The notes: a model not told the origin generated them from the sequence alone. A stretch of DNA of 64,000 nucleotides from CATQHW01 sp965243545 (GCA_965243545.1 OZ251573.1:1922001-1986000), one strand, 5' to 3'; positions 1 to 9,338 are shown, counted from the stretch's first letter. Translations and numbers: made by a program.

Positions 1-50
1 GCCGACCCGGAGGCCAGCACGATCAGGCGCGGCGGCGGGCGCGGCGGCAT
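1..50 (-). CDS. Maf-like nucleotide pyrophosphatase, N-terminal fragment (runs off left edge)
   Basis: The first 50 bases read on the minus strand open with ATG and encode a short N-terminus ending in RLIVLASGS. The LxLASGSPRR-type start is the signature of Maf/YhdE nucleoside-triphosphate pyrophosphatases, which hydrolyse non-canonical nucleotides. Only about 16 codons lie in the window, so the call rests on that motif and could be wrong. The gene is divergent from the IPP isomerase, and the two share the 28-nt intergenic stretch that contains a TATAAT box. Confidence 0.45.
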   Translation of the reverse strand, partial: MPPRPPPRLIVLASGS

Positions 51-59
51 CCGGTGTAC

Positions 60-65
60 TATAAT
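60..65 (+). promoter_or_regulatory. -10 box TATAAT of the IPP isomerase gene
   Basis: A perfect TATAAT ends 13 nt before the ATG at 79, which predicts a leader of only about 7 nt. No clear -35 element is visible and there is no ribosome binding site in the short leader. It matches the pattern of near-leaderless starts seen across the window. Confidence 0.55.
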
Positions 66-78
66 CGGCGCAGTCATC

Positions 79-1281
79 ATGTCCGATTCCCCCTCGCCGA
101 TTCAGCAGCGCAAGCAGCGCCACCTCGACGCCTGCGTCTTTGGCCCGGAGGACGCGATCTCCGGCACGGTGGGGGCCGGCTTCGATCTGGTCCGGTTCGA
201 GCACGAGGCGTTGCCGGAGCTCGACCTGGACGAGATCGACACCGGCACGGAGTTCCTGGGCGCCGAGCTGGAGCTGCCGCTGATGATCTCCTGCATGACC
301 GGCGGCACGCACCAGGGCCGCGACGCCAACCGCCAGCTGGCCGCCGCGGCGCAGGCGTGCGGAGTCGCCGTCGGCCTGGGTTCGATGCGGGTCGGCCTGG
401 AGAACCCCGCGGTGCTCGACCACTTCGCGGTCAAGGGCGAAGCCCCGGACGTGCCGGTGGTCGCCAATCTGGCCGCCGCGCAGCTCCGCGACATCGAGCA
501 CGACCGGGTCATCGACGCCCTGGACCGCCTGCGGGTGCAGGCTCTGGCCCTGCACCTCAATCCGGGCCAGGAGCTGTTCCAGCCGCACGGCGACCGCGGC
601 TTCCGCGGCGTGGAGGCGGCGATACGGGCGTTCTGTGACCGCTGTGAGCTGCCGGTGATCGTCAAGGAGACGGGGTTCGGCATCTCGGCCGCCACCGCGT
701 TGCGGCTGGTCGAGGCGGGCGCCGACTACGTCGACGTCGCCGGCGCCGGCGGCACCAACTGGGTGCTGGTGGAGGCGCAGCGGCTCGACGGCGACGACGC
801 CGAAGCGGCGCGCGAGCTGGCCGGCTGGGGCAACACCACCGCCGCGGCGCTGGCCGCCATGCGCCGCGAGTACCGCCTGTCCGGATCGGTCATCGCCTCC
901 GGCGGCGTGCGGAGCGGCCAGGATCTGGCCAAGGCCGTCGCGATGGGCGCCGTAGTCGGCGCTATCGCCCTGCCGTTCATCAAGGACGTCGTCGCCGGCG
1001 GCACGGAGCGCGTCGCGCAACGCATCCGGCTGCTCGGCCGGGTGTTCCGCGCGGTGATGCTGCTGACCGGATCGGCGACCGTGGCCGACCTGCAGCGCGC
1101 CCGCCTGTACGCCGACCCCGCGCTCGCCGCCGGCGGCACGCTCCTGCCAGGCCCGCGCCCCGTCGACGTCGACGACGGCGGCGCGCTCAACGCCGACCAC
1201 GACGAGGCGTTCGATGATGACGGCGATGACGACTCGCCGTTCGATGACGACGTGGCGTTCGTCGAGTGGCGGGTTCCGTGA
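79..1281 (+). CDS. fni: Isopentenyl-diphosphate delta-isomerase, type 2 (FMN/NADPH)
   Basis: This 400-residue protein interconverts IPP and DMAPP for isoprenoid synthesis in the cytoplasm. The type 2 signature runs in order: RKQRHLD (11-17), MTGG (73-76), GLGSMR (99-104), HLNPGQE (159-165), VKETGFGIS (195-203), DVAGAGGTNW (219-228), WGNTT and ASGGVRSG. Together these form the FMN-binding TIM barrel and substrate site. The family is usually about 340-350 residues; here a strongly acidic tail rich in Asp follows residue 360 and is not part of the known fold. The start at 79 fits the TATAAT at 60-65. The gene stands alone, followed by an unrelated amidase. Confidence 0.95.
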   Translation: MSDSPSPIQQRKQRHLDACVFGPEDAISGTVGAGFDLVRFEHEALPELDLDEIDTGTEFLGAELELPLMISCMTGGTHQGRDANRQLAAAAQACGVAVGLGSMRVGLENPAVLDHFAVKGEAPDVPVVANLAAAQLRDIEHDRVIDALDRLRVQALALHLNPGQELFQPHGDRGFRGVEAAIRAFCDRCELPVIVKETGFGISAATALRLVEAGADYVDVAGAGGTNWVLVEAQRLDGDDAEAARELAGWGNTTAAALAAMRREYRLSGSVIASGGVRSGQDLAKAVAMGAVVGAIALPFIKDVVAGGTERVAQRIRLLGRVFRAVMLLTGSATVADLQRARLYADPALAAGGTLLPGPRPVDVDDGGALNADHDEAFDDDGDDDSPFDDDVAFVEWRVP

Positions 1282-1327
1282 GCGGCGCGCACTCAGCCGG
1301 CGAGGCGTTTGCCGCGCGGCGGATACC

Positions 1328-2629
1328 ATGAGCGGCGTGCATGCCGCCGGCGACGCGTTCGCCGCCCATCTGCGCGCCATCGAGCGCTGGGAGCCGGCGG
1401 TGCGGGCGCTGGTCGGCTGGGACGCGGCGGCGGCGCGGCGGCGCGCGGAGGCGGCCGGCGCCGGGCCGCTCGCCGGCTGGGCGATCGGCGTCAAGGACAT
1501 CCTGGACCTGGCCGGTGAACCGACCGGGTGCGGCGTCGGCTTCCTGCCGGCCGAGCCGGCGGCGGCGACCGCCCGCATCGTCACGCAGCTCGCCGGCGCC
1601 GGCGCGTACCCGCTGGCCAAGACGGTCACCACCGCCTTCGCCTATCTCGACCCGGGTCCGACCCGCAATCCCTGGAACCCCGCGCACACGCCGGGCGGAT
1701 CGTCGATGGGCTCCGCGGCGGCGGTGGCGGCCGGCATGGTGCGCGCCGCCATCGGCACGCAGACGGTAGGATCGGTCTGCCGGCCGGCGTCCTTCTGCGG
1801 GGTGGTCGGCTTCAAGCCGTCCTACGGGTCCGTTTCTCCGGACGGCTGCTTCCCGCTGGCGCCCACCTTCGACACCATCGGCTTCTTCACCCGCACGGTC
1901 GCCGACGTGGCCGCCCTCTGGTCCGCCGTGCGGCCGGCCGGCGCGCCCGCGCCGGCGGCCCCCGAACGGCCGCCGGTCATCGGCATCGTCGACGACCTCC
2001 GGTGCGGGCCGTTCGACGCGGAGATGGCCGCCGCGCTCAACCGGGCGCGCGACCGGCTGACCGAGCGCGGCGTCCCGACCGAAGCGGTGACGCTGCCGGC
2101 CGAGCTGGCCGCCGTCTACGCCAACAACCGGACGATCATGGAGGTGGAGACGGCGCGCGCGCACGCCGCGCTCTGGCCCCGCCACCGTAGCGCCTACCCG
2201 CCCAAACTGCGGGCGGTGCTGGAAGCGGCGGCAGGGCCTCAAGCGGCGGCGGACGGCGGCTCGGCGGAGCGGTACGCGGCCGCCTGCGCGGCGCGCGCGG
2301 AAGCGCAGGAGCGCTTTGCGGCGCTGTTCGACGGCGTCGACGCGGTGCTGGCGCCGGGCGCGCCCGGCGCGGCGCCGTGCGACCTGACCATCACCGGCGA
2401 CCCGCGCGCCAACGTGCTGTTCACCCACGTGCGCGCGCCGGTCGTGTCGCTGCCGGCGCAGCTCGGCGCCGGCGGATTGCCGCTCGGCCTGCAGTGCGCG
2501 GCGCCGGCCGGCTCGGACGCCGCGGCGCTGGCCGCCGCCGGCGTGATCGCCGACGCGCTCGGCTTTGACGCCCGGCCGCCGGCGCCGCCGGGCGGCGAAC
2601 CGCGCCGGGCGGAGGGGGGGAACGGCTGA
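1328..2629 (+). CDS. Amidase signature family protein
   Basis: The protein belongs to the amidase signature superfamily, which hydrolyses amides with a Ser-cisSer-Lys triad. The Lys lies in IGVKDI, the cis-Ser in the TPGGSSMGS segment, and the nucleophile Ser in GTQTVGSVCRPA, a variant typical of the aryl-amidase/AtzF-like side of the family. It is a cytosolic-type protein of about 433 residues without a signal peptide, and the substrate is unknown. There is no Shine-Dalgarno. A TACCAT hexamer at 1324-1329 overlaps the ATG at 1328, so a leaderless GTG start at 1337, 7 nt after the box, is an alternative. Its TGA overlaps the next ATG (TGATG at 2627-2631), which implies translational coupling. 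Confidence 0.85.
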   Translation: MSGVHAAGDAFAAHLRAIERWEPAVRALVGWDAAAARRRAEAAGAGPLAGWAIGVKDILDLAGEPTGCGVGFLPAEPAAATARIVTQLAGAGAYPLAKTVTTAFAYLDPGPTRNPWNPAHTPGGSSMGSAAAVAAGMVRAAIGTQTVGSVCRPASFCGVVGFKPSYGSVSPDGCFPLAPTFDTIGFFTRTVADVAALWSAVRPAGAPAPAAPERPPVIGIVDDLRCGPFDAEMAAALNRARDRLTERGVPTEAVTLPAELAAVYANNRTIMEVETARAHAALWPRHRSAYPPKLRAVLEAAAGPQAAADGGSAERYAAACAARAEAQERFAALFDGVDAVLAPGAPGAAPCDLTITGDPRANVLFTHVRAPVVSLPAQLGAGGLPLGLQCAAPAGSDAAALAAAGVIADALGFDARPPAPPGGEPRRAEGGNG

Positions 2630-4191
2630 TGCGGCTGACCGGGGTCAACACCACCGACCTGATCGACGCCATCCGCCTCGGCTGCCGGATGATGGGCAAC
2701 GTCTTCAACGCCGACGACGACCGCGGCGCTCCCTTCTTCGGATCGGAGGTGTGGCTCAACCCGGAGCTGCAGTTCAGCGGCGCCAACAGCGACGCGCACG
2801 TGCCCGGCCGGCATCTCAACGCGCTGCTCAACGCCGAGGACGCAGCCGGCGTAACCGCGCCGGCTGACGCGGTCTACCAGCACGCCGCCGCCGCGTTCTT
2901 CTCCTATGGCGGTCCGGTCGCGCTGCCGCTCAACCGCACCCGGATCGGCGGCCCGCTCGACAACTTCACCCCGCACAACGTCCGCGAAGGCTTCCACGCC
3001 CTGTACGCGCTGGCCGCGTACCGGGATTCCGGCCGCGCCCGCGAGATCGCCGAGCAGAGCATCCGCGACCTGTTCGAGCTGTGGAGCCCGCGCGCCGGCT
3101 GGGACCTCGACCGTCTGCGCGCCCGCCACCGGCTGACGGTGCGCGGCGACGCCTTCATCATCGGCATCGGCCGCGCGATCGGACCGCTGGTCAAGTACTT
3201 CCGCGCGTCCGGCCACGGGCCCGCGCTGGAGCTGGCCGTCGCGCTGGCCGACAAGGCGACCGGCGAGTTCTTCACGGAGGCAGGCGAGTACGACCGCGCG
3301 CGGTTCGGCGACCACACCCACTCGACCACCTGCGTCATGTCGTCGCTGGCGCAGCTCGCCGACCTGCTTGACGACTCGCGGCTGCTCGCGCGCGTCAAGG
3401 CGTTCTACGACCGCGGCCTGCAGGACATCCGAGACGACGTCGGCTGGGTCATCGAGTCGACCGACCCCGGCGCCCCGCCGGACCGGGGCGAGATCAACAA
3501 CACCGGCGACGTGGTGGAGACCGCCCTGATCCTGGGGCGGCGTGGCTACCCGGAGTACTTCGAAGACGCCGAGCGGATCGTCCGCTGCCACTTGCTGCCG
3601 TCGCAGCTCCGCGACAACCGCTTCATCGAAGACCCGCCCAACCCGGACGGCGTCGACGGCCTGCGCCGCATCGCCGACCGCCATCTCGGCGCGTTCGGGT
3701 TCCCGGCCCCGTACGGCCACGCGCCGCTCGGCGCCCCCACCATCAGCTTCAACACCGACATCGTCGGCGGCGGCGTCGGATCGCTGTGCGAGGTGGTGCG
3801 CGAGGCCGTGCGCACCGAACGGGGCGTCCACCGGGTCAACCTGCTGTTCGACCGCACGACCGAGCACGTAGCCGTCGAGTCGCCGTACACGCACGACCGC
3901 CTGCGCGTCACGGTCAAGACGCCGGGGCCGCTCTACGTGCGCGTTCCGTCCTGGGTCGACCGGCGGCAGGTGACGGTCGAGCCGGCCGGCGTCCGCCGCG
4001 CATGGACCGGCGCCCATCTGCTGTTTCCCATCCCGCCGGCCGGCGCGCCGATCGACATCCGCTTTCCGCTGGCCGAGCGGGAGATCGTGCTGCGCCACCG
4101 CACGCGGGACATCCGCGTACGGCTGGCCGGCGACGCGGTGGCGGCCATGCAGCACCACGGCGCCGACCTCACCTTCTTCGCTCCGCTGTAG
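2629..4191 (+). CDS. Alpha/alpha-barrel glycoside-hydrolase-like protein (GH127-related)
   Basis: This 520-residue protein has the look of a six-hairpin (alpha/alpha)6 glycosidase followed by a small beta domain. Helical segments with HNVREGFHALYAL, DHTHSTTCVMSSLAQLADLL and NNTGDVVETALILG are followed by a C-terminal beta-rich part (LYVRVPSWVDRRQVTVEP) like that of GH127/DUF1680 enzymes. The Cys-x-Cys-Cys zinc motif of true GH127 enzymes is absent, so activity and substrate are not assigned. There is no signal peptide. It starts by TGATG overlap with the amidase, so the two are probably co-translated. It converges on nfo with a single base between the stops. Confidence 0.6.
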   Translation: MRLTGVNTTDLIDAIRLGCRMMGNVFNADDDRGAPFFGSEVWLNPELQFSGANSDAHVPGRHLNALLNAEDAAGVTAPADAVYQHAAAAFFSYGGPVALPLNRTRIGGPLDNFTPHNVREGFHALYALAAYRDSGRAREIAEQSIRDLFELWSPRAGWDLDRLRARHRLTVRGDAFIIGIGRAIGPLVKYFRASGHGPALELAVALADKATGEFFTEAGEYDRARFGDHTHSTTCVMSSLAQLADLLDDSRLLARVKAFYDRGLQDIRDDVGWVIESTDPGAPPDRGEINNTGDVVETALILGRRGYPEYFEDAERIVRCHLLPSQLRDNRFIEDPPNPDGVDGLRRIADRHLGAFGFPAPYGHAPLGAPTISFNTDIVGGGVGSLCEVVREAVRTERGVHRVNLLFDRTTEHVAVESPYTHDRLRVTVKTPGPLYVRVPSWVDRRQVTVEPAGVRRAWTGAHLLFPIPPAGAPIDIRFPLAEREIVLRHRTRDIRVRLAGDAVAAMQHHGADLTFFAPL

Positions 4192-4192
4192 C

Positions 4193-5047
4193 TCAGCCGC
4201 CGGCGGCGTCCGCCGCGCGCCGCAGCTCGGCGATCTCCTGCGCCCAACGCTCCGGTTCGGGCGTCTCCAGGATGAACGGCAGGTCGTCGAAGCGCGGGTC
4301 GCGGACGATCCACTCGAACGGTACCCGGCCGATCCGGCCGTCGCCGATCGGGGCGTGCCGGTCGACGTGGCTGCCCAGGCCGCCCTTGGAGTCGTTGAGG
4401 TGCCAGCCGCGCAGGTAGCGCAGGCCGACCGCCGCGTCGAAGTCGGCGACCATCCGCTCGTACCCGGCGCGCGTGCGCAGGTCGTGGCCGGCGGCGAACA
4501 GGTGGCAGGTGTCCAGGCAGACGCCGGCGCGCTCCGGGTCGGCGAACCGCTCGATCAGCGCCGCCAGGTCCGCGAACGTGTCGCCGACGTTCGTTCCCTG
4601 CCCGGCCGTGGACTCGACCACCGCCTGCACCCCCTCGGTCTCCGCCAGCGTCTCATTGACGTAGCGCGCGATCTGGTCGATGCAGCGCTCCTTCGACAAG
4701 CCCTGCCGGGGCGCGCCGGGATGGAAGTTGAGATAGCGCAGCCCCATCGCCTGGCAGCGCCGCATCTCGTCCAGGAACGCGGCGCGCGACTTCTCCACCA
4801 CCGCCGGATCGGAGCTGCCCAGGTTGATCAGGTAGCTGTCGTGCGGCAGGACGTGGCGCGGCGCAAACCCGTGCTCGCGACAGGCGGCGCGGAAGGCGGC
4901 GGCCTCCTCCGCCGGCAGCGGGCGGTGCTTCCAGGTGCGCGGGTTGCGGGTGAACATGCCGATGGCGGTGGCGCCGATCTCCACCGCGTTGGTCACGGCG
5001 TTGCGCACGCCGCCGGCGATCGACACGGTCGCGCCGATCCGCTTCAC
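4193..5047 (-). CDS. nfo: Deoxyribonuclease IV / AP endonuclease (Nfo family)
   Basis: This 284-residue TIM-barrel metalloenzyme cleaves the backbone 5' to abasic sites in base-excision repair. The metal-binding signatures are all present: ESTAGQGTNVG, DTCHLFAAGHDLRT, HLNDSKGGLGSHVDRH with IGDGRIG, and LETP near the C-terminus. Length matches the family. The start Met leads straight into KRIGATVSIAGG, the canonical N-terminus. It is transcribed on its own, convergent with the glycosidase-like gene and divergent from the MazG-like gene. Confidence 0.95.
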   Translation of the reverse strand: MKRIGATVSIAGGVRNAVTNAVEIGATAIGMFTRNPRTWKHRPLPAEEAAAFRAACREHGFAPRHVLPHDSYLINLGSSDPAVVEKSRAAFLDEMRRCQAMGLRYLNFHPGAPRQGLSKERCIDQIARYVNETLAETEGVQAVVESTAGQGTNVGDTFADLAALIERFADPERAGVCLDTCHLFAAGHDLRTRAGYERMVADFDAAVGLRYLRGWHLNDSKGGLGSHVDRHAPIGDGRIGRVPFEWIVRDPRFDDLPFILETPEPERWAQEIAELRRAADAAGG

Positions 5048-5114
5048 CGGCTGGCGCGCCGCGGGCGCCGTTGCGGACGCTTCATGCTCGGCGATACCCT
5101 GCCCCCGTCACCCG

Positions 5115-5453
5115 ATGGATGTCCAGGACCTCACCGCCTACCAGCGCCGGTCGCGCGCCACGTGGCGGTTGGTGCGCACCGACCACGCGATCGTCTACCC
5201 CACGCTGGGGTTGGCCAACGAGGCGGGCGAGGTGGCCGGCAAGATCAAAAAGCTGTTCCGGGACAAGGGCGGCCGCATCACCGACGCCGACCGCGCTTCG
5301 TTGAAGATGGAGCTCGGCGACGTGCTCTGGTACCTGGCGCAGATCTGCACCGAGCTCGACCTGGACCTGGCCGAGGTGGCGTCGGCCAACCTGGCGAAGC
5401 TCCGGTCGCGCACCGAGCGCGGCGCGATCGGCGGAGACGGCGATGAGCGGTGA
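5115..5453 (+). CDS. MazG-like nucleotide pyrophosphohydrolase
   Basis: This is a single-domain all-alpha NTP pyrophosphohydrolase of 112 residues, which removes pyrophosphate from nucleoside triphosphates, often as house-cleaning. The magnesium-binding helices are visible as NEAGEVAGKIKKLFRDKGG and MELGDVLWYLAQI, giving the ExxE...ExxD pattern of the family. A TACCCT hexamer at 5095-5100 lies 14 nt before the ATG. The 3' end overlaps the ankyrin gene by 11 nt, so the two are likely translated together. Confidence 0.88.
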   Translation: MDVQDLTAYQRRSRATWRLVRTDHAIVYPTLGLANEAGEVAGKIKKLFRDKGGRITDADRASLKMELGDVLWYLAQICTELDLDLAEVASANLAKLRSRTERGAIGGDGDER

Positions 5454-7212
5454 CCGGGGCGGCGGGCCGGACGCGGCCCGCCGCGCAACCGCCGCCCGCT
5501 TCTTCCGCGCCGCCGAGCAGGGCGACTTGGCTACCCTGCGCGCGCTGGTGGCCGAGCGCCCCGATCTGGTAACGCTCGACCGCGCCGCGGACGACGAGCG
5601 CACGGCGCTCCACTACGCGGTGCTCAACCGCGACGCGGCGTGCGCGCGCTTCCTGCTCGCCGCCGGCGCCGATCCGCGCAAGGGCGTCTTTCCGCACCGC
5701 GACGCCACATCGCCGCTCACGCTGGCTGACGAGCGCGGCTACGACGACATCGCCGGCCTGATCCGCAGCGAGCTCGCCCGGCGCGCCGCGCGCGCCGGCG
5801 CCGATCCGCGCAATGCCGATCCGCCAAATGCGGATCCGGAGCACGCCGACCGGAACGGCGGCGGCGATCTGTTCGCCCTGGCGCGCGGCGGCGACCTGGC
5901 CGGCGTGCGGAAGCTGCTCGACGCCGCGCCGGAGCGCGTTGCCGACGTCGACGCGCAGGGGAGGAACGCCCTGCACGCCGCCGCGGCGCAGGCCGACGAA
6001 CCGCTGGTCCGGTTCCTCGCGGCGCGCGGCGGACGCCACTCCCAGGCCGACGCGGACGGGCTGACCCCGCTCGACTGCGCGGCGCTGTCGTTCGGGTGGA
6101 CGGAGCGCGGCCGGGCGCCGGCCGCCCGCGCCGCGGCGCAGGCGCTGGTCGACGCGGGGGCCGCCCTCACGCCGCGCGGCGCGGCGTCGCTGGGCGACCT
6201 TGCCTACCTGCGGGCGGCGTCCGCGGAACGGCTGCGCCAGGCCACCACCGCCGGTGGCGGCGTGCTCACTCTGGCGGTGAAGTTCGGGCAACCGGCGGTC
6301 CTGCGCCTGCTGCTGGCCAAGGGGCTGGACCCCGACGAGCGCATCCCGGTCGCCAACCTCGACGGCGGCGAGCAGAGCTGGGGCATGCCGCTGTGGCACG
6401 CCGCCGCCTGCGGCGAGTACGGGATGGCGGAGACGTTGCTCGACGCCGGGGCGGACGTGAACGCCATGGTCTACGCTTCCGGCAGCGCCATGGAGCGCGC
6501 CTACGGGGCGCGCGACCGGAAGATGAAGGCGCTGCTGCTGCGCCGCGGCGCCGTGGTCACCGTGGAGACGATCGGCCTGTACCGGGATACGGCGGCCGCG
6601 CGCGCGGTGACGTCCGGCGCGCTGCCGGCGGTGACCGACCGGACCGGCCGCACCCCCTTCGAGCAGCTGCTGTGGGCCGCCGCCTGCGGCGGCGAGCCGG
6701 CGATCATCACGCTCTGCCTGCCCCGGGTCGACCTGCCGCGCGACGATCCGTGGTGGTGCGCCGTGCTGCGCCAGCCAATGCGCATCTGGAACCACGCGCC
6801 CAACGCCGGCGGCGGCTTCGACCGGTCGACCTATCCCCGTTGCCTGCAGCTGCTCCTGGAGCACGGCGTCGACCCCGACGTCACCGACCATCACGGCGCC
6901 ACGGCGCTGCACCACGCGGCGCAGGCCGGCGAGACGTGGGGCCGGCAGGTGATCACCGAGGAGGAACGGGTGGCGTTCGCGGCGCTGCTGCTCGACGCCG
7001 GCGCTGATCTGACGCGGCGCGATCCGCTGCTCCGCTCCACGCCGCTCGGCTGGGCATGCCGGTGGGGCCGGTACGGGTTGGCCCGACTGCTGATCGAGCG
7101 GGGCGCGGCGGCGGCCGAGCCGGATGCCGAGCCGTGGGCGGCGCCGCTGTCGTGGGCGGTCAAGAAGGGTCACGCCGAGGTGGCCGCCCTGCTCCGCCGT
7201 TCCGGCGCGTAG
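5443..7212 (+). CDS. Ankyrin-repeat protein
   Basis: This 589-residue soluble protein is built almost entirely of ankyrin repeats, with roughly eight recognisable units such as TALHYAVLNRD...LLAAGAD, PLWHAAACGEYGMAETLLDAGAD, TALHHAAQAG...LLLDAGAD and TPLGWACRWGRYGLARLLIERGA. Ankyrin stacks bind other proteins, and no enzymatic domain is seen. A stretch around residues 118-140 with repeated ADP/NADP words separates the N-terminal repeat block from the rest. There is no signal peptide, so it is probably intracellular unless exported by an unrecognised route. It is coupled to the MazG-like gene by an 11-nt overlap; the functional link is unknown. Confidence 0.85.
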   Translation: MSGDRGGGPDAARRATAARFFRAAEQGDLATLRALVAERPDLVTLDRAADDERTALHYAVLNRDAACARFLLAAGADPRKGVFPHRDATSPLTLADERGYDDIAGLIRSELARRAARAGADPRNADPPNADPEHADRNGGGDLFALARGGDLAGVRKLLDAAPERVADVDAQGRNALHAAAAQADEPLVRFLAARGGRHSQADADGLTPLDCAALSFGWTERGRAPAARAAAQALVDAGAALTPRGAASLGDLAYLRAASAERLRQATTAGGGVLTLAVKFGQPAVLRLLLAKGLDPDERIPVANLDGGEQSWGMPLWHAAACGEYGMAETLLDAGADVNAMVYASGSAMERAYGARDRKMKALLLRRGAVVTVETIGLYRDTAAARAVTSGALPAVTDRTGRTPFEQLLWAAACGGEPAIITLCLPRVDLPRDDPWWCAVLRQPMRIWNHAPNAGGGFDRSTYPRCLQLLLEHGVDPDVTDHHGATALHHAAQAGETWGRQVITEEERVAFAALLLDAGADLTRRDPLLRSTPLGWACRWGRYGLARLLIERGAAAAEPDAEPWAAPLSWAVKKGHAEVAALLRRSGA

Positions 7213-7225
7213 GGGTCCGGGCCGC

Positions 7226-8230
7226 ATGGAGCGCCGATCCGGCGCCGGGACGTTCCGGGGATACGTCATGCGGCGGCTGGCCCTGTCGGTCGTCACCATA
7301 GCGGTCGCCAGCTTCCTGGTCTTCACGCTGATGCGGCTGACGCCGGGCACGGTCGTCGACGCCATGATCGCGCAGTACCGGGGGATGAACCCCGAACAGA
7401 TCGACGTCGGCCGGGCGCGCGCCGACATCGAACGGTCGTTGGGGCTCGACCGCCCGTTCCTGGCGCAGTACGGGAGCTGGATCGCCGGTATAATCCTGCG
7501 TGGCGACCTGGGCGAATCGCTGTGGCGGCGCACGCCCGTGCTCCGGGAGATCGCCGCCCGGTGGCCGGTCACCGCCCAGCTCGGCCTGCTGGCGTTCATC
7601 ATCAGCCAGATCATCGCCCTGCCGATCGGCATCTACTCGGCGGTGCGGCAGGATACGTTCGGCGACTTCATCGGCCGCAGCTTCGCCATCCTGGCGATCG
7701 CCGTGCCCGGCTTCTGGGTGGGAACGCTGGTGATCGTCTATCCGTCGATCTGGTGGGGATACGCGCCGCCGTTCCGGTACGTCGGATTCTTCGAAGACCC
7801 GATCGGCAACCTGCGGATACTGCTCATCCCCGCGGTGGTGCTCGGCATGGGGATGGCGGGCGGCGCCATGCGCATAGCCCGCACCATGATGCTGGAGGTG
7901 CTGCGCCAGGACTACATCCGCACGTCGTGGGCCAAGGGACTCAAGGAGCGGGTCATCGTGGTGCGCCACGCGCTCAAGAACGCGCTGATCCCGGTCGTCA
8001 CCTCGATCGGCCCGCAGCTGCTGCTGATGGTCGGCGGCTCGGTGATCATCGAGCAGATCTTCAACCTGCCGGGGATGGGACGCCTGACGCTGCAGGCTAT
8101 CGAGACGCGCGACTACACGGTGGTGAGCGGCGTGCTGCTCATCTTTGCGGCGGCGATCGTGCTGGTCAATCTGCTGATCGACCTCAGCTACGGCTTTCTG
8201 GACCCGCGCGTCCGGGACGAACGGACGTGA
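7226..8230 (+). CDS. ABC transporter permease, DppB/OppB type
   Basis: This is an inner-membrane permease of the peptide/nickel/opine family. It has an N-terminal TM segment (LALSVVTIAVASFLVFTL), the conserved TPG after it, a long extracytoplasmic loop, then several TM helices. The EAA loop reads DYIRTSWAKGLKERVIVVRHALKNALIPVV, the contact site for the ATPase. ATG 7226 gives 334 residues; ATG 7268 (MRRLALS) is an equally plausible start because family members begin close to the first TM helix. The stop overlaps the next gene by four bases (GTGA). No ATPase gene is nearby. Confidence 0.9.
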   Translation: MERRSGAGTFRGYVMRRLALSVVTIAVASFLVFTLMRLTPGTVVDAMIAQYRGMNPEQIDVGRARADIERSLGLDRPFLAQYGSWIAGIILRGDLGESLWRRTPVLREIAARWPVTAQLGLLAFIISQIIALPIGIYSAVRQDTFGDFIGRSFAILAIAVPGFWVGTLVIVYPSIWWGYAPPFRYVGFFEDPIGNLRILLIPAVVLGMGMAGGAMRIARTMMLEVLRQDYIRTSWAKGLKERVIVVRHALKNALIPVVTSIGPQLLLMVGGSVIIEQIFNLPGMGRLTLQAIETRDYTVVSGVLLIFAAAIVLVNLLIDLSYGFLDPRVRDERT

Positions 8231-9243
8231 AGGAGCAGCCGGCGGACGTGACCGGGCAGCCGGCCGACGCGCCCGGGCAGCCCGGCGGCGGCGGGCTGCC
8301 GCGGCGGACCCGCTTCCTGGTCCGGCTGGTGACCGAAAAGCCGTTGGGCGCGGTGGGGCTGGCCATCACCGTGCTGCTGCTGTTCACCGGCATCTTCGCC
8401 GATCTGCTGGCCCCGTACGGCTTGAACGAAATGCACACCGACCGGCGGTTGGCGCCGCCGTCGGCCCAATTCTGGTTGGGCACCGACAACCTGGGGCGCG
8501 ATCTGCTGAGCCGGGTGATTCACGGGGCGCGCGTGTCGATGATCGTGGGCCTGTCGGCCAGCGCGGTGGCCACGGTGATCTCGGTCGGCATCGGCATGCT
8601 GTGCGGCTACCTCGGCGGCGCGTTCGACCTGATCGTGCAGCGGTTCGTCGACGCGGTCATGTCGCTGCCTATGCTGATCGTGGTGGCGGTGGTCATGTCG
8701 ATGGTCGGCCAAGGCATGCTGCCACTGATCCTGGTCATGGGCATCGGCGGCGGCATCAGCGGCTCACGCCAGTCGCGCGGCTTCACGATCAACGTGGTGG
8801 CCGACGTCTACGTGCAGGCGGCGGCGGCGACCGGCGCGCGCACCGGCGGCATACTGTTCCGCCACGTCCTGCCCAACATCGCGCCGCTGGTGATCGTCGG
8901 CTTCACGGTGCTGCTGCCGGGCGTCATCCTCACCGAGGCGGCGTTGAGCTTCCTGGGCTACGGCGTGCCGCCGCCGGCGCCGAGCTGGGGCGCCATGCTG
9001 AGCGGCTCCAACCGCAGCTACATGTTTCTGGCGCCGTGGATGGTGCTGTGGCCGGGCGTGGCCCTCAGCGTGGTGGTGTACGGGACGCACATGTTCGGCG
9101 ACGCGCTGCGCGACCTGCTGGACCCGCGCCTGCGCGGCGGCGCCGGCCGCTACGGGGCCGGCCGGCCTCGGCGCGCCGGGCGCCTTCGGCGCGGACGCCG
9201 GACGCCGGCCGCCGGGCGGCTTGACATGAAGAACGATTCGTGA
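8227..9243 (+). CDS. ABC transporter permease, DppC/OppC type
   Basis: This is the partner permease of the upstream gene. The signature of the C-type subunit is clear: LGTDNLGRDLLSRVIHGARVSM, an EAA loop (DVYVQAAAATGARTGGILFRHVLPN), and EAALSFLGYGVPPPAPSWGAML near the C-terminus. It starts at GTG 8227, whose last two bases belong to the TGA of the upstream permease, a classic coupled start. The C-terminal 30 residues are Arg/Gly-rich and look like unselected extension. The cognate binding protein follows after about 110 nt; ATP-binding subunits are not in the window. Confidence 0.9.
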   Translation: MKEQPADVTGQPADAPGQPGGGGLPRRTRFLVRLVTEKPLGAVGLAITVLLLFTGIFADLLAPYGLNEMHTDRRLAPPSAQFWLGTDNLGRDLLSRVIHGARVSMIVGLSASAVATVISVGIGMLCGYLGGAFDLIVQRFVDAVMSLPMLIVVAVVMSMVGQGMLPLILVMGIGGGISGSRQSRGFTINVVADVYVQAAAATGARTGGILFRHVLPNIAPLVIVGFTVLLPGVILTEAALSFLGYGVPPPAPSWGAMLSGSNRSYMFLAPWMVLWPGVALSVVVYGTHMFGDALRDLLDPRLRGGAGRYGAGRPRRAGRLRRGRRTPAAGRLDMKNDS

Positions 9244-9338
9244 TGGAACTGTCGGCGGATCGGATCGCCGGAACCCGTACGGCCTCAGCTGCTCGGACAG
9301 AGCGGCAGGCCGGGCGCGATGCAGGCGGGCCGCGACTC

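Noticed and set aside
2239..4158. 639-codon minus-strand frame opposite the glycosidase-like gene
   Set aside because: It overlaps two genes in antisense and has no recognisable motif; the plus-strand products are supported by coupling and fold.
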